A DNA stretch of 6,670 nt, from positions 1 through 6,670 of the forward strand of contig JAGGSX010000020.1 in the NCBI GenBank assembly GCA_021158865.1, given 5' to 3'. Made by a program: the position numbers and the translations under genes. Positions 1 to 6,536 of the stretch are shown here, piece by piece (the first letter of the stretch is position 1; each line of letters starts with the position of its first letter). Below the pieces are notes generated by a model. It saw nothing but the letters and a program-made list of their open reading frames with translations. It searched no databases and was not told the origin of the DNA. This DNA comes from Thermoplasmata archaeon. GTDB taxonomy: Archaea; Thermoplasmatota; E2; UBA202; JdFR-43.

Positions 1-238
1 TGTATCTTTCCGCTTCTATTGAAAGAAATACTTCATCAGCTGGAGAAGAAAAATCTATGAGAGTTTCTATCTGCTTAAGCTTTGCTACATCTTCTTTTCT
101 GATGAGTTGGTCAATATGTGTATTTGAATAAATCATCGCCCCAATAATATGAATATAACCTCCATAATTTTCCACCTTTTTAACTTCAATTGGCTCTGGC
201 CAAAAAGAACCTTCTATGATATTTCCTTCCTTCAACAT
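1..238 (-). CDS. N-terminus of a large SNF2/DEAD-like helicase (DUF3883-type family), cut by the window edge
   Basis: Seen: reading leftward from an ATG at 238-236 there are 79 open codons with no stop before the edge. The protein begins MLKEGNIIEGSFWPEPIEV and the visible part ends at FLSIEAERY. Known: large archaeal and bacterial SNF2-like helicases that often carry DUF3883 typically open with a short 'G-x-x-[IV]-x-G-x-x-WPEP-[IV]-x-V' strand-rich module. That is followed by a 'F-x-L-x-IEA-x-R' helix just before the helicase core, and both signatures are present here. Inference: this is the start of a protein of perhaps 900-1100 residues acting on nucleic acids in the cytoplasm. The helicase motifs themselves lie outside the window, so the function rests on the N-terminal signature only. 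The start lies 38 nt after the UbiA-family stop on the same strand. No SD precedes it; a weak TTTTAAT box (about 265-271) would fit a leaderless start. Confidence 0.7.
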   Translation of the reverse strand, partial: MLKEGNIIEGSFWPEPIEVKKVENYGGYIHIIGAMIYSNTHIDQLIRKEDVAKLKQIETLIDFSSPADEVFLSIEAERY

Positions 239-276
239 ATTAACATTTCTAATACATAATTCTCATTAAAATTTTT

Positions 277-1260
277 CTACATTGTCTTTGGCAAAATACT
301 TCCATGGATTGTAATATTTGAAAGGATGAAAGCAAGTGGAGGTATAAACGCAATGATAACAATCCACGGATTTATGCATGAAAGCATTATTGGCACAAGA
401 GAAAAATTGAGATAATAATGCAATCCAATATATTTTCTTGCCTCATTTCTCTCAAAAATTTTCATTGAAACAAGCTTATATGAGATAAAAATCATTATTA
501 TTGAAAGGGCTACTAAAATTGCAATTTGAATATATTTACCTTTAAATTGATGAAAAAAATAAAAGGGATAGAATAAGAAAAATAAATAGATGGCTTCAAT
601 AGAATAAGCGAGAAATTTAAATGAATGTGAGATATGCATTTTTTTATTTATCACTCTGACCCCCATTTTTATTGCCAGCGTATTTGCATTTCCTTTATAA
701 TCATGTTCAGCATCTTTTAGTCCGCCTGCTATAAATTGCATGAATAAAACTTGCAAACTTCCGAGAGCAATGACAATCCATGTTAATGCCGTTATCTTTC
801 CTACTGTTGAAGCACCATACAAAATAAGGAAAAATATTCCACCCGCCACAAACACATCCATAGCTGGATATTTCTTACTTATTAAATCATATATCGTTAT
901 GCATGTCGCAGAAATTGCGAGATATATCAATGAAAAATAATTTGAATAAATGTAAGCAACATAGATTGCAATTGATATCGCTGTTACAAGCATGGATATT
1001 GTAAAAATCCATGCCTGTTTTATGCTAATCTCTCCCTTAACTATTGGTCTTTCTAAAAGCTCTTTAGAAAGCTTATCCACTCTATAATCAAATATATCAT
1101 TTAAAGCAAAGCCGTAGGAATGCCCAAAAAATCCAACAAGAAAAAATAAGAACAATTGAAACAATCTGAGCTCTCCATCAGCGAGGGCGCCAAGCACAGG
1201 CGCTATGGCAGTTAATCCGACATTAAATGAGCGGGCGAGCTTGAGATATGCCTTTATCAC
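277..1260 (-). CDS. UbiA-family polyprenyl transferase, integral membrane
   Basis: Seen: 327 codons from a GTG start (1260-1258) to TAG (279-277). The protein is very hydrophobic with roughly 8-9 membrane segments. Both Asp-rich UbiA motifs are present: N54-D55-x-x-D58-x-x-x-D62, followed by the typical E-RP-x-x-x-G-x-I-S loop (about 70-79), and D183-x-x-x-D187 in GGLKDAEHDYKG. 'KKYP' at 129-132 is also usual for the family. Known: these motifs bind Mg2+ and prenyl diphosphate, and the enzymes transfer a prenyl chain to an aromatic ring, a sugar or a glycerol acceptor. Inference: in archaea the best known member makes digeranylgeranylglyceryl phosphate, but this protein has a longer C-terminal part than usual (about 275-290 aa) and its second motif differs, so the acceptor is left open. 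The GTG start is supported because the N-terminus (YLKLARSFN) aligns with the usual family beginning. The ATG overlapping it runs straight into TGA. A TATA-like box sits 25 nt upstream and no SD is seen, suggesting a leaderless transcript of its own despite lying 36 nt after the protease gene. Confidence 0.88.
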   Translation of the reverse strand: MIKAYLKLARSFNVGLTAIAPVLGALADGELRLFQLFLFFLVGFFGHSYGFALNDIFDYRVDKLSKELLERPIVKGEISIKQAWIFTISMLVTAISIAIYVAYIYSNYFSLIYLAISATCITIYDLISKKYPAMDVFVAGGIFFLILYGASTVGKITALTWIVIALGSLQVLFMQFIAGGLKDAEHDYKGNANTLAIKMGVRVINKKMHISHSFKFLAYSIEAIYLFFLFYPFYFFHQFKGKYIQIAILVALSIIMIFISYKLVSMKIFERNEARKYIGLHYYLNFSLVPIMLSCINPWIVIIAFIPPLAFILSNITIHGSILPKTM

Positions 1261-1278
1261 ATTGTCTTATATATCATC

Positions 1279-1290
1279 TATTTATATATT
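1279..1290 (-). promoter_or_regulatory. TATA-like box for the UbiA-family gene
   Basis: On the minus strand the 36-nt gap between the protease stop and the GTG of the prenyltransferase reads GAATATATAAATAG (1291-1278). It is centred about 25 nt before the GTG, where an archaeal TATA box sits for a transcript starting at the start codon. There is no SD between box and start. A second AT-rich string (1275-1266) is too close to the start to serve. The placement is seen; promoter activity is inferred. Confidence 0.5.
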
Positions 1291-1296
1291 CACCGC

Positions 1297-2850
1297 TTAT
1301 CCATCAAAATATGTCAGGCTTAAATCATGCCAGTCATCAAAATCATTTCTTCCATGACTTCCATCAGAATAATCAACAAGAATGTAAGTATAGCGATAAT
1401 TCATGCAGCTTTTGTATGGGCGATATTTCCAGTAATCATATTTCCATGGATACATAGTATTGGGGTCATCAACACCAGGATTCCATATATCTAAGGTATG
1501 CCCTGTTTCATGCATGAAGACACTTCCATATACAATCTTAGGAGAAACAAAAAATAACTGATGACATTTATCATCTACATATTTTGAAGATACCTGAAAT
1601 TCGTCCCTTCTTATTACATATCCTGGATAGCCAGCATCATAGACAACAAGACCATAATGAAATATGCCCTTTCTCCATTGTTGTTCGCCATTATGAAGAA
1701 AATATTCATCATAATAATTCTCTCTTAATTTATTTCCACTAACTTTTTCTTCAAATGGTATTGTCTCGCCGCCGCCCATGCAGCCGTCATCAAGATGATA
1801 AACAATGTTATGTTTGTTGTATGCAGTCGTAAGAATTTCTTTTGTTCCATCTGGCAACATACTTGCCGGCTCACCATTTGGTCCCGCTGACATTTGGTCA
1901 ACTTCTACGAATAAATCAGGACGGAAAGGATTCGAATCCCACTGGCTTGTTTCATATTCCTCAATGTTATTCAGACCGTCATTATCAGGGTCTAAGCTGG
2001 CATGGTCATCCCATTTATTAGGGTCATAGAGCAATTCATACTCCACTTTATTATCCCACCAATGTTTCCATATATAATAACCCCATCTGAATTCCCACTC
2101 TATTGGTATACCGTCTCCGTCAGCATCTTCTCCTCTATCATCTTTTGTTGGGTCTGTATGATAAACATTTTTCTCAACCCAGTAGGGTATGCCATCTCCA
2201 TCATAATCATTCTGATAAATATCAAACCACATCTCACAATCTCTATCATTTTGGTATATACTGTTATCATCGCATCCATTAGCACGCCCATATCCACTTA
2301 AATCAGGATAACGCCATTTTATATCGGGTGGTGTTATACCATCATCACCAAACCAATGTCCTGTTTTTATGCTATATATTAAATCCAAGTCATAACTTTT
2401 TGAAAAGTCGTTATAATTGTTATCAATATCGCATAATCTATCGCCAAGAGGGTTGTTGTCCCAAAGCTGGATTGTTACATTAACAAATTCTACATCGTCT
2501 GGAACATTCAAACTTGCACTCCAATTTGGATTGTAAATATATTTCTGGTTATGCCATATTGGGCTAATAAATTCTTTTCCATTAATGAATGCTTTTACAT
2601 AAAAATCGGGATTGGTATGAGAATCGATTTTATCTATTGTTCTTCCAAGATATTTTGTTTCCAGTGAGCGAATGGCTTTTATTTCTACTGTAACTACTAT
2701 GTCATCTAAAGGATCAAAATCTGTTTTCATATCTCTTATATGCTTTTCAAAAATAGAGATACCATTCAATGGCAATAACATTATTGTTGCCCCGATAATC
2801 ACAAATAATGTTTTTTGCATGAAAAGGAATATTTCCTCTATTAAAAACAT
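1297..2850 (-). CDS. Secreted zinc metalloprotease-like protein with C2-like domain and calcium-binding repeats
   Basis: Seen: 517 codons, ATG to TAA. A hydrophobic N-terminal stretch (about 10-32) looks like a signal peptide. Residues about 50-165 read like a C2/beta-sandwich module (DFYVKAFINGKEF, then VNVTIQLWD). Asp-rich thrombospondin-3/EF-hand-like repeats follow: DYDGDG (215-220), DADGDG (242-247) and DPDNDG (287-292), each followed by acidic residues. The C-terminal part holds a zincin helix, H447-E448-T-G-H451-T-L, and a Met-turn-like SCMNYRY (481-487). Known: HExxH binds catalytic zinc; DxDxDG loops bind Ca2+. Inference: an exported, calcium-stabilised peptidase. The usual third metzincin ligand (10 residues after the first His) is Asn457 here, so either another residue (D454, D461 or D462) serves or activity is altered. 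Start choice: ATG 2850 has an AGGTAAT SD overlapping the upstream MATE stop, 5 nt away. ATG 2820 (residue 11) would give a more normal signal peptide (MQKTLFVII) but has only a distant GAGG. The strand's preceding gene encodes MATE, so the two are probably cotranscribed. Confidence 0.8.
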   Translation of the reverse strand: MFLIEEIFLFMQKTLFVIIGATIMLLPLNGISIFEKHIRDMKTDFDPLDDIVVTVEIKAIRSLETKYLGRTIDKIDSHTNPDFYVKAFINGKEFISPIWHNQKYIYNPNWSASLNVPDDVEFVNVTIQLWDNNPLGDRLCDIDNNYNDFSKSYDLDLIYSIKTGHWFGDDGITPPDIKWRYPDLSGYGRANGCDDNSIYQNDRDCEMWFDIYQNDYDGDGIPYWVEKNVYHTDPTKDDRGEDADGDGIPIEWEFRWGYYIWKHWWDNKVEYELLYDPNKWDDHASLDPDNDGLNNIEEYETSQWDSNPFRPDLFVEVDQMSAGPNGEPASMLPDGTKEILTTAYNKHNIVYHLDDGCMGGGETIPFEEKVSGNKLRENYYDEYFLHNGEQQWRKGIFHYGLVVYDAGYPGYVIRRDEFQVSSKYVDDKCHQLFFVSPKIVYGSVFMHETGHTLDIWNPGVDDPNTMYPWKYDYWKYRPYKSCMNYRYTYILVDYSDGSHGRNDFDDWHDLSLTYFDG

Positions 2851-2852
2851 TT

Positions 2853-2861
2853 TTATTACCT
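2853..2861 (-). promoter_or_regulatory. SD overlapping the MATE stop, deciding the protease start
   Basis: The minus strand reads ATC AGG TAA TAA AA before ATG 2850. AGGTAAT matches the archaeal anti-SD except for one base and ends a few bases before the start. It also spans the first of two consecutive stop codons of the MATE gene. Terminating ribosomes would sit on this site, so translational coupling is likely. This supports ATG 2850 over the internal ATG at 2820. Confidence 0.5.
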
Positions 2862-4235
2862 GATAGAAAGCAGGGAATTCCTAAAATTTTTGATGACAAG
2901 TTTTCCCCATAAAAAGGCAATAAATGCTCCAATTGCATTTCCAAGTAATATGCCCCACCACACACCAATAAGTCCAAATTTTAAGATAATTCCGAAAAGA
3001 TAAGCCAATGGGACAGTTAATGATATTGTTCTCAATATTGTTACAGTCAATGCATTTTCTCCTTTTCCCATACCCTGAAACATTGCAGATGAAAACATTC
3101 CAAATGGGGTGGGTGGATAATTGAGAGACATCCACATTATGAATGTTATAAGGCTATTTGCTATCCTTTTTGCTTCTTTAGAATAAGTAAAAGCTAAAGC
3201 TATTTGATGCGCAAATACAAAAGTTATTAATGCCACTGCAATTTCTATGATGACGCCTATCCTTATTGCATATAAATAAGCAATATTGAGTTTATCTGCA
3301 TCTTTTGCTCCATAGGCGGCTCCTGTTACAGCTGTGACAGCTGTTGCCATTCCTAGCAGAGGTATTATTCCAAGAGAAACCATTCTCCAACCTGTGGTAA
3401 AAATTGCAACACCATCAGTTCCTCCAGTAGATATCACAACAATATTTAGGAAAAACATTGATATTGACATTGAAAGTTGTGAGAGGGATGCGGGTATACC
3501 TACGCGGAGTATCTCTTTTATTATTCCATTATTAAAATGAAAGTCTTTGAAAGTTATATCAACATAGGTATCACGTCTCATAAATATCCAGTAAAAAATT
3601 AATGATGCTGAGAATAGCATGGATGTTAAAGTAGCCCAGGCAGCACCTACAATGCCCATTTTAAAGATATATATGTATATTGGGTCAAGAATCATATTCA
3701 AAATAGCTCCAGAAACTATTGCATACATTGAGCGAGTTGCATCTCCTTCTCCTCTAAGAATTGCATTTGATATGTTCGAAAAAAATATGAATATGGCTCC
3801 TGCAAAAAGAATCCTTGCATAATCTGCTGACATTTCTGCAACTTTTCCACCAGCTCCCATCGATATAAATATATTCTTAAGGAAGGGAAGAAAGGGCAAG
3901 CTTGTTGCCAATCCAACTGCTATGCCTATAATCATTGTATGCACAGCCGTATTGTCTGCCGCCGTTTTGCTGCCTTCGCCTATTCTGCGGGATATGGCTG
4001 AACTTCCGCCAATTCCTATACCATTTGATAAAGCCATTATTAGAAAAAGAAATGGAAAAAACAAGCCAACAGCTGCAAGGCTATCTGCCCCCAAGCCGGA
4101 AACCCAGATTGCATCCACAACATTATACATGGCTTGCGTAAACATTGCCACCATCATTGGAAAAGATAGCTTTATTATCCCCTGCTTTGGGTCTCCAAGT
4201 AGATTTTTTACTCCATGAGTTACTCTCGCGACCAT
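2856..4235 (-). CDS. MATE-family multidrug/lipid-like antiporter (PfMATE-like)
   Basis: Seen: 459 codons, ATG to TAA, with twelve predicted membrane segments in two halves of six. Landmarks are P26 in the first helix, D41 (YNVVDAIWVSGLG), RGEGDA at 161-166, and LDPIYIYIFKMGIVGAAWAT at 183-202. The second half starts at about 240 with a repeat of the first pattern (RVGIPASLSQL). Known: MATE proteins export cationic compounds by H+ or Na+ antiport. In the Pyrococcus furiosus protein PfMATE (about 461 aa), D41 and D184 are key acidic residues of the N-lobe, with N180 and T202 nearby. All four occur here at the same numbers, so this is a PfMATE/DinF-type protein with an intact cation site. Inference: exporter in the cytoplasmic membrane, substrate unknown. 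It heads the leftward gene group: an in-frame stop lies close upstream of ATG 4235, no SD is seen, and a TATA-like box at about -27 suggests a leaderless transcript. The protease gene follows after 5 nt. Confidence 0.93.
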   Translation of the reverse strand: MVARVTHGVKNLLGDPKQGIIKLSFPMMVAMFTQAMYNVVDAIWVSGLGADSLAAVGLFFPFLFLIMALSNGIGIGGSSAISRRIGEGSKTAADNTAVHTMIIGIAVGLATSLPFLPFLKNIFISMGAGGKVAEMSADYARILFAGAIFIFFSNISNAILRGEGDATRSMYAIVSGAILNMILDPIYIYIFKMGIVGAAWATLTSMLFSASLIFYWIFMRRDTYVDITFKDFHFNNGIIKEILRVGIPASLSQLSMSISMFFLNIVVISTGGTDGVAIFTTGWRMVSLGIIPLLGMATAVTAVTGAAYGAKDADKLNIAYLYAIRIGVIIEIAVALITFVFAHQIALAFTYSKEAKRIANSLITFIMWMSLNYPPTPFGMFSSAMFQGMGKGENALTVTILRTISLTVPLAYLFGIILKFGLIGVWWGILLGNAIGAFIAFLWGKLVIKNFRNSLLSIR

Positions 4236-4257
4236 TGAATGATGTTATTATGGCTTT

Positions 4258-4267
4258 CTATTTATCC
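4258..4267 (-). promoter_or_regulatory. TATA-like box for the MATE-led leftward transcript
   Basis: The minus strand reads GGATAAATAG (4267-4258), centred about 27 nt before ATG 4235, with purine-rich bases upstream that could serve as a BRE. The same ATAAATAG string occurs in the candidate promoter of the prenyltransferase gene. No SD lies between it and the ATG, which fits a leaderless mRNA. Inferred from spacing and composition only. Confidence 0.45.
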
Positions 4268-4300
4268 ATTTCTCACGAAAATATCTTAAAATTATACTAA

Positions 4301-4313
4301 AATTATTATTTAT
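4301..4313 (+). promoter_or_regulatory. Possible TATA-like box for the rightward flippase/glycosyltransferase transcript
   Basis: The divergent intergenic region (4236-4330) is very AT-rich toward its right end. TATTATTTAT at about 4304-4313 lies roughly 20-27 nt before the GTG at 4331, which has no SD. An alternative, ATTATACTA (4291-4299), lies further upstream. The composition makes such strings common by chance, so this is a weak call. Confidence 0.3.
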
Positions 4314-4395
4314 GAAATGCATAAGAAGATGTGAAAAAAGAAGTTGTCATTAGAATAACAATAAGCATAACTCTGTTTTCTATATTTGTATATAT

Positions 4396-4410
4396 TATAG
4401 GCTATAGGCT
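4396..4410 (+). repeat. 7-bp direct tandem duplication at first frameshift
   Basis: TATAGGC occurs twice back to back followed by T (period 7 across 15 nt; equally two copies of ATAGGCT at 4397-4403 and 4404-4410). With one copy the frame reads on as V-Y-I-I-G-F-G-K-I-I-N, a normal family N-terminus. With two copies the frame moves by one base, and the downstream family frame meets a TAG at 4398-4400 on its upstream side. Confidence 0.9.
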
Positions 4411-4908
4411 TTGGAAAAATAATAAATGCATTATCTCATATAAATTTGCTTTTATTTATTACTGCCCTTTTGATAGAGAATATAGGCGTTTTTGTCAGTG
4501 CAAAAAGATGGCAAATATTGCTAAAAAGCAAGAAAATAAAATTGAATTATTTCAATGCTTTATCATATTATTATATGGGTTCATTTTTCAATGTGATGAT
4601 GCCTTCTTCATTTGGAGGAGATGTAATCAAAGCTTACAAACTTGGAAAAAAGACAAATAGCATAGAATCATTTTCTTCAGTAATAATGGACAGAATAGCA
4701 GGGCTGATTGCAGTAATATTGATTGCATCAATTGGCATATTGTTATCTTATTCAATACTTCCAGAATTTGCAATTTTAATTGCAGTTATTGTTATGCTAT
4801 CTTTTCTCATTTTTTTATTTGTTTTAATAAAAACAACAATTATTGAAAAAATAACAGCAACATTATTTTATAAATGGGAAAAAATCAGAATTTTTATTAT
4901 AAATGTTT

Positions 4909-4918
4909 TCTCTCTCTC
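4909..4918 (+). repeat. (TC)5 dinucleotide tract at second frameshift
   Basis: Five TC units follow a TTT run and precede CTTTACC. With five units the middle frame ends at TAA 4929-4931 after SFTM. With four units it reads on as V-F-S-L-L-Y-H-V-M-L-I-F, joining the C-terminal segment without loss. Dinucleotide tracts are classic sites of replication slippage and also of read or assembly error. Confidence 0.85.
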
Positions 4919-5170
4919 CTTTACCATGTAATGCTGATTTTCAATAATTATGTTCTTTCTCTATCTTTAGGACTTAAAATAAATTTCATTTATTTCTTTA
5001 TTTTTATACCAATATCACAGATTCTTGTTTCCCTGCCAATATCAATTCAGGGTTTTGGAGTTAGAGAAAGCAGCTATGCAATTCTTTTTTCTTCCGTTAG
5101 CAAGAGCTATGCATCTTTCTTTTCGCTCGGTTTTTTAGATCAAATTGTTAAAGTAATAACAAGCTTAATA

Positions 5171-5177
5171 GGAGGTG
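5171..5177 (+). promoter_or_regulatory. Strong SD for the glycosyltransferase gene
   Basis: GGAGGTG ends 6 nt before ATG 5184 and is fully complementary to the usual archaeal 16S 3' end (CACCTCC). It lies inside the last codons of the flippase-like gene, so the glycosyltransferase start is well fixed and can be used independently even if the upstream frame is broken. Confidence 0.85.
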
Positions 5178-5183
5178 TAACCT

Positions 5184-6536
5184 ATGTCATTAAAAAATAA
5201 GATAATTATTATAATCATAATATTCAGTTTCATTATAAGAGCATATAACATCCAAAATCCTTTTTCGACAAATGGGATAGATGAAGGCATACACCTACTG
5301 CAAGCAAAAATGATGGCTGGCGGCTACAACTATTATGAAGATTTGAATGGCGACCAAGCTCCTCTTGCATTGATAACATTTTCTTTGCTCGGTGGAAATG
5401 TGATTTTTTGCAGGTATCTTTCCTATGCAATGTTTCTAATATCCTTTATCTTTTTGTTTCTAAGTGCAAAAAAATTTGGAAGAAGTGTGGCAATTCTTTC
5501 TATTTTAATTTTATCACTTGATTTGAGTTTATTCAGAGAATCACGTCTTGCAAGTTTGGATTTATTTTCTGCTTCTTTACTCTCAATATCTTCCTTTTTC
5601 TTTCTTAATTACATTGAAAACAAAAAAATTTTTCATTTGGCTCTTTCATCAATATTTTTATCTCTGTCCATTTTTTCCAAAATCATACCATTTTTGATAC
5701 CATTTTTTATTTTATTTTACATAATTTTTATGAAGAAAAATAGAATCCATGGAATTATTTATCTTGCATTTCTATTTCTCCCAGCTGTTTTTCTTTTTCT
5801 TTTCTTTTCTCCTCATCAGCTAATTGAAGGAATTTTTCTTCGTCAATCTCACAGGGCTTTTGATTTTTATAGCAAGTTAAGCGTCATACTATTTTTTTCA
5901 TCATGTTTTATTTACCTCTATGCAATCAGAAAATGGAATCTAAAAAATCATAAAATTTTGTATTTAGTATCCATAGCCATTCTAATTTTTGTGCCTCTGC
6001 TAATTCAAGGAAGAAGCTCACAGCATCATTTTGTTTATATTTCATATCCTCTCGCAATATTATCTTCCATTGCAATAAACCAAAAATGGAATAAAAGAAG
6101 GGTTATTACAGCAATATTTGTTTCAATAAATCTATTGCTTGCAATCTTTTTTGTTTTTACAGCACCGAGAGATTTGTCATATAATGTAGCAAGAGAAATA
6201 GATGAAATATCAAATAAAAATGATATCATAATTTCTGGAAATCCGTTGATTAATGTTGAAGCACACCGCCTTGCTCCGCCCAATTTAACAAATCTGGCGA
6301 GATATCATTATCCTGAAGTTAGCTTAAATGACATAATTTACTGGCTTGAGAAAAATGAGACAAAAGTTATTGTGCTGTATTACCATCTCTATGAAATAAA
6401 AGGGCTTGAGGAGTATTTAGAAAATAGCAGTAAATGGCATTTTTATAAAAAAATTGAAGGAAGGGGGCAAATTCTATTTTACGGCATTGAACCAAAATTT
6501 TCTCATGATTGCTATAAAATTTATGTAAAATACTGA
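5184..6536 (+). CDS. GT39/PMT-like integral membrane glycosyltransferase (GT-C fold)
   Basis: Seen: 450 codons, ATG to TGA. After a first membrane helix (about 6-18, with a run of Ile) comes the loop D33-E34-G-x-H, then GDQAPL at 56-61, then a chain of hydrophobic helices to about 328. RESRLASLD (118-126) and HHFVYISYPLAIL (281-293) are further family landmarks. The last 120 residues are soluble and presumably face outside. Known: GT39/ArnT/PMT-like enzymes use a polyisoprenyl-phosphate sugar donor, with an acidic pair in the first external loop at the active site, and add the sugar to a lipid or protein on the outer face. Inference: D33/E34 is that pair; donor and acceptor are unknown. The 17-nt overlap with the flippase-like gene and the strong SD indicate cotranscription. 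The coding sequence is notably AT-rich with many ATA/ATT codons. No truncation is seen. Confidence 0.85.
   Translation: MSLKNKIIIIIIIFSFIIRAYNIQNPFSTNGIDEGIHLLQAKMMAGGYNYYEDLNGDQAPLALITFSLLGGNVIFCRYLSYAMFLISFIFLFLSAKKFGRSVAILSILILSLDLSLFRESRLASLDLFSASLLSISSFFFLNYIENKKIFHLALSSIFLSLSIFSKIIPFLIPFFILFYIIFMKKNRIHGIIYLAFLFLPAVFLFLFFSPHQLIEGIFLRQSHRAFDFYSKLSVILFFSSCFIYLYAIRKWNLKNHKILYLVSIAILIFVPLLIQGRSSQHHFVYISYPLAILSSIAINQKWNKRRVITAIFVSINLLLAIFFVFTAPRDLSYNVAREIDEISNKNDIIISGNPLINVEAHRLAPPNLTNLARYHYPEVSLNDIIYWLEKNETKVIVLYYHLYEIKGLEEYLENSSKWHFYKKIEGRGQILFYGIEPKFSHDCYKIYVKY

Larger units (their letters stand above)
4331..5200 (+). pseudogene. Flippase-like UPF0104/AglD-family membrane protein gene, broken by two frameshifts
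   Basis: Seen: three open segments in alternating frames spell one protein. The first runs from GTG 4331 to about 4402 (MKKEVVIRITISITLFSIFVY). The second (about 4401-4931, other frame) holds SAKRWQILL, the P-S-S-F-G-G-D-V-I-K-A-Y motif and DRIAGL. The third (about 4919-5200, back in the first frame) holds PISIQGFGVRES near the C-terminus. The joins fall at a duplicated 7-bp unit (4396-4410) and a (TC)5 tract (4909-4918). Removing one unit of each gives a continuous 286-residue protein, slightly shorter than the usual 300-340. Known: these motifs mark the LPG-synthase-transmembrane/UPF0104 family, including AglD-like proteins tied to polyisoprenyl-phosphate sugar handling. Inference: the ancestral role was membrane lipid or lipid-linked sugar metabolism with the overlapping glycosyltransferase. 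As written, translation from the GTG would leave the family frame after about 24 residues and stop at 4660. The intact motifs on all three segments mean the breaks are recent, or sequence errors. No upstream in-frame alternative start exists (TAA at 4322). Confidence 0.82.

Noticed and set aside
239..276. Possible terminator between the UbiA-family gene and the helicase
   Set aside because: Only a short T-rich run and no hairpin are visible in the 38-nt gap; it cannot be told apart from a weak promoter or plain AT-rich spacer.
2002..2301. Plus-strand open frame of 99 codons
   Set aside because: It is antisense to the Asp/Gly-rich calcium-binding repeats of the protease; reversed GAT/GAC codons give Ile/Val-rich artefacts.
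3922..4218. Plus-strand open frame of 98 codons
   Set aside because: It lies wholly antisense within the well-supported MATE gene and has a Pro/Ile-rich composition typical of a shadow frame.
4446..4931. A separate small membrane protein gene starting at TTG 4446
   Set aside because: The frame is open upstream to 4401 and encodes the missing N-terminal part of the same flippase-like protein; no SD precedes the TTG. It is the middle segment of the frameshifted gene.
4874..5200. A separate small gene starting at ATG 4874
   Set aside because: Its first 15 or so residues are out-of-frame reading of the middle segment; family-like sequence starts only after the TC tract. It is the C-terminal segment of the same gene.
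4331..5200. Programmed ribosomal frameshifting as an explanation for the split gene
   Set aside because: Two shifts in different directions would be needed, and neither site has a recognisable slippery heptamer; both sites are instead explained by one extra tandem-repeat unit.
6035..6283. Minus-strand open frame of 82 codons
   Set aside because: It is antisense within the glycosyltransferase gene with no SD or promoter and no recognisable family.
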